From the NCBI RefSeq assembly GCF_000960475.2, contig NZ_JZDQ02000042.1:1-50195 (forward strand): a DNA stretch of 50,195 nucleotides. The letters are read 5' to 3'. A program made the translations under genes and the position numbers. The stretch comes from Nocardioides luteus. GTDB taxonomy: Bacteria > Actinomycetota > Actinomycetes > Propionibacteriales > Nocardioidaceae. Each line of letters starts with the position of its first letter. Position 1 is the stretch's first letter. Of the stretch, positions 48,597-50,195 are shown in pieces. The notes beneath the pieces are model-generated. The model saw only the letters and a program-made list of their open reading frames with translations. It did no database searches and was not told where the DNA came from.

Positions 48597-49571
48597 ATGC
48601 CGACCCCGTCGTCCCCGACCGAACCCCGCAACGTGATCGTCGTGGGCTCCGGCCCGTCGGGCTACACCGCAGCCGTCTACAGCGCCCGTGCCGGACTGCA
48701 GCCGCTCGTCTTCGAGGGCTCGGTGACCGCCGGCGGCGCTCTGATGAACACCACCGAGGTGGAGAACTTCCCCGGCTTCCGTGACGGCATCATGGGTCCG
48801 GAGCTGATGGACAACATGCGTGCCCAGGCCGAGCGTTTCGGCGCCGAGCTCGAGCCCGACGACGTGGTCGAGATGGACCTCACCGGGCCGGTCAAGGTCG
48901 TCAAGACCGCCACCGACACCCACTACGCGAAGTCCGTCATCCTCGCCACCGGCTCGGGCTACAAGAAGCTCGGCCTGCCCCGTGAGGACGAGCTCTCCGG
49001 CAAGGGTGTCTCCTGGTGTGCCACCTGCGACGGCTTCTTCTTCCGGCAGAAGCCCATCGTGGTCGTCGGCGGCGGTGACTCCGCCCTGGAGGAGGCCCTC
49101 TTCCTGACCCGCTTCGGCTCCTCGGTCACCCTGCTCGTACGCCGCGACGAGCTGCGTGCCTCGAAGATCATGCAGGAGCGTGCCTTCGCCGACCCGAAGC
49201 TCGAGATCGCCTGGAACTCCGTGGTCGAGTCCATCAACGGCGAGCTGTCCGTGGAGAGCATCACCGTCAAGGACACCAAGACCGGCGAGCTGCGCGACCT
49301 CGAGTGCTCCGGCCTCTTCATCGCCATCGGCCACATCCCGCGGTCCGAGCTGCTCGTGGGCCAGGTCGACCTCGACGACGAGGGCTACGTCCTGACCAAG
49401 GAGGGCTCCACCGCCACCAACATCGAGGGCGTCTTCGCCGCGGGTGACCTGGTCGACCACGTCTACCGCCAGGCGATCACCGCCGCCGGCACCGGCTGCC
49501 AGGCTGCCCTCGACGCGGAGAAGTTCCTCGCCCACCAGGCCCACGCCGAAGCGGCTGCCGTCTCGGCCTGA
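48597..49571 (+). CDS. trxB: Thioredoxin reductase
   Basis: 324 residues, low-molecular-weight type. FAD motif VVGSGPSGYTAAVYSARAG at 15-33, redox-active Cys141 and Cys144 in WCATCDGFF, the NADPH motif VVGGGDSALEEALFL, and the FAD C-terminal motif GVFAAGDLVD. It reduces thioredoxin with NADPH. It is followed by trxA with a 124-bp gap that holds a dispersed repeat. Confidence 0.97.
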   Translation: MPTPSSPTEPRNVIVVGSGPSGYTAAVYSARAGLQPLVFEGSVTAGGALMNTTEVENFPGFRDGIMGPELMDNMRAQAERFGAELEPDDVVEMDLTGPVKVVKTATDTHYAKSVILATGSGYKKLGLPREDELSGKGVSWCATCDGFFFRQKPIVVVGGGDSALEEALFLTRFGSSVTLLVRRDELRASKIMQERAFADPKLEIAWNSVVESINGELSVESITVKDTKTGELRDLECSGLFIAIGHIPRSELLVGQVDLDDEGYVLTKEGSTATNIEGVFAAGDLVDHVYRQAITAAGTGCQAALDAEKFLAHQAHAEAAAVSA

Positions 49572-49585
49572 CCTGGGCCTCTACG

Positions 49586-49612
49586 GTGGTGGTCTCGACA
49601 AGCTCGACCACC
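49586..49612. repeat. Dispersed repeat GGTCTCGACAAGCTCGACC, copy 3
   Basis: Imperfect palindrome (arms GGTGGTC and GACCACC) in the trxB-trxA spacer; same sequence family as 21000 and 27399. Confidence 0.75.
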
Positions 49613-49695
49613 GGGCGCTGGGAATGCGCGACGCAAGCCCAGCGTTCTGACCACAGACCTCCCCAAACACGTCCCTACCCGAGAAGGAACCCATC

Positions 49696-50025
49696 GTGGC
49701 TGACAACATGACCGCCGTGACCGACGCCGAGTTCGACTCGACCGTCCTGAAGTCCGACAAGCCCGTACTGGTCGACTTCTGGGCCGAGTGGTGCGGCCCG
49801 TGCCGCCAGGTCTCCCCGATCCTCGAGGAGCTCGCCGGCGAGCACGGTGACAAGGTCACCTTCACCAAGATGAACGTCGACGAGAACCCGGTCACCCCCT
49901 CCACCTACCGCGTGACCGGCATCCCGACCATCAACGTCTACCAGAACGGCGAGGTCGTGAAGTCCATCGTCGGCGCCAAGCCGAAGGCCGCGCTCCTCAA
50001 GGAGCTGCAGGAGTTCATCGGCTGA
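49696..50025 (+). CDS. trxA: Thioredoxin
   Basis: 109 residues with the active site WCGPC (Cys33, Cys36), the cis-proline loop GIPTIN, and normal length. The start is a GTG at 49696 with AAGGA 6 nt upstream. It reduces protein disulfides with electrons from TrxB. It is encoded after trxB, as at the mycobacterial trxB2-trxC locus near oriC. Confidence 0.97.
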   Translation: MADNMTAVTDAEFDSTVLKSDKPVLVDFWAEWCGPCRQVSPILEELAGEHGDKVTFTKMNVDENPVTPSTYRVTGIPTINVYQNGEVVKSIVGAKPKAALLKELQEFIG

Positions 50026-50039
50026 CACCAGCCGTCGCC

Positions 50040-50076
50040 CGCCGGCCCGCTTCCTGTCACAGGGGGCGGGCCGGCG
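50040..50076 (+). terminator. Terminator of trxA
   Basis: CGCCGGCCCGC (50040-50050) pairs perfectly with GCGGGCCGGCG (50066-50076), 15-nt loop, followed by TCATTTCG. Confidence 0.75.
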
Positions 50077-50085
50077 TCATTTCGC

Positions 50086-50195
50086 CGAGACGTCACTTAC
50101 GTCGGGCGAGACGTCACTTACGTCGGGCGAGACGTCACTTACGTCGGGCGAGACGTCACTTACGTCGGGCGAGATGGCACTTACGTCGGGCGAGA
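50086..50195. repeat. Direct tandem array of the 21-bp repeat unit (copy 5, truncated by window end)
   Basis: Five head-to-tail units of 21 bp, CGAGACGTCACTTACGTC plus GGG, the first four identical and the fifth with ATGG for ACGT, plus the first 5 nt of a sixth. Unlike the other clusters only one orientation is visible; an inverted half may follow beyond the window. There are no spacers, so it is not a CRISPR array. Confidence 0.93.

Noticed and set aside
50086..50195. CRISPR-like array
   Set aside because: Units abut directly with period 21 and no spacers; no cas genes in the window.
1..50195. tRNA, rRNA, insertion sequences or prophage genes
   Set aside because: No cloverleaf, rRNA core, transposase or integrase sequence was recognised on either strand; the DUF2637 gene alone is not evidence of a mobile element.

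Overview
The window looks like the chromosome of a high-GC actinomycete, most probably Nocardioides or a close relative (Propionibacteriales). Codons end overwhelmingly in G or C. It carries an inositol-phosphate synthase gene, a CsoR copper regulator with its operator, a FemX-type bridge enzyme, class F sortases, and DUF2637, DUF6049 and DUF6510 proteins. It also holds two gene blocks that lie near oriC in Streptomyces and Mycobacterium: dnaB-rplI-rpsR-ssb-rpsF / femX-GT87-PBP-padR-ino1, and cca-DUF6049-murJ-pseudokinase-trxB-trxA. dnaA, dnaN and parAB are not in the window; by synteny oriC should lie beyond the right end. The genus is inferred, not measured.

Layout. 1-4025: end of a repeat-rich surface protein, then an overlapping three-gene unit of flavoprotein, membrane-anchored sortase fold lacking all three catalytic residues, and intact class F sortase. 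4094-5743 (minus): small zinc-ribbon protein, FAD/NAD reductase and sulfite-oxidase-like molybdoenzyme. 5861-9118: dnaB and a divergent MATE exporter around a spacer with DnaA-box-like sites. 9159-10999: secreted protein, small HTH protein, DinB protein. 11147-12895 (minus): rpsF-ssb-rpsR-rplI.

12999-27194 is an accessory stretch between rpsF and femX, which are close neighbours in Streptomyces. It holds a csoR-copZ-copA copper operon with a very unusual CopA, nfo, an LLM flavoenzyme, an OafA-like acyltransferase, a DUF5317 protein, a 35-residue ORF, and a four-gene minus-strand unit: sigma factor, conserved accessory protein, cytoplasmic subtilisin-like protease, TPR-CHAT protease. 27469-36000 returns to the conserved cell-envelope block (femX, PLP protein, GT87, class A PBP, padR, ino1). 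36059-41118 holds a MacAB-like exporter, a DUF2637-HTH fusion and an SRPBCC protein. 41206-50025 is the cca-to-trxA block, in which the MviN pseudokinase is a separate protein rather than part of MurJ.

Two signals cut across the genes. First, a 21-bp repeat unit is arranged as inverted clusters directly after stop codons (11001, 40541, 48411), as a direct array after trxA (50086), and in frame inside copA (14648), where it adds heptapeptides to the ATPase N domain. Second, copA carries two exact copies of another 21-bp near-palindrome, both in linkers between domains, and a ninth membrane segment followed by tandem His/Met-containing domains. The best candidates for poorly described biology are the active/dead sortase pair, the sigma-protease-CHAT unit, and the repeat family that has entered a gene.
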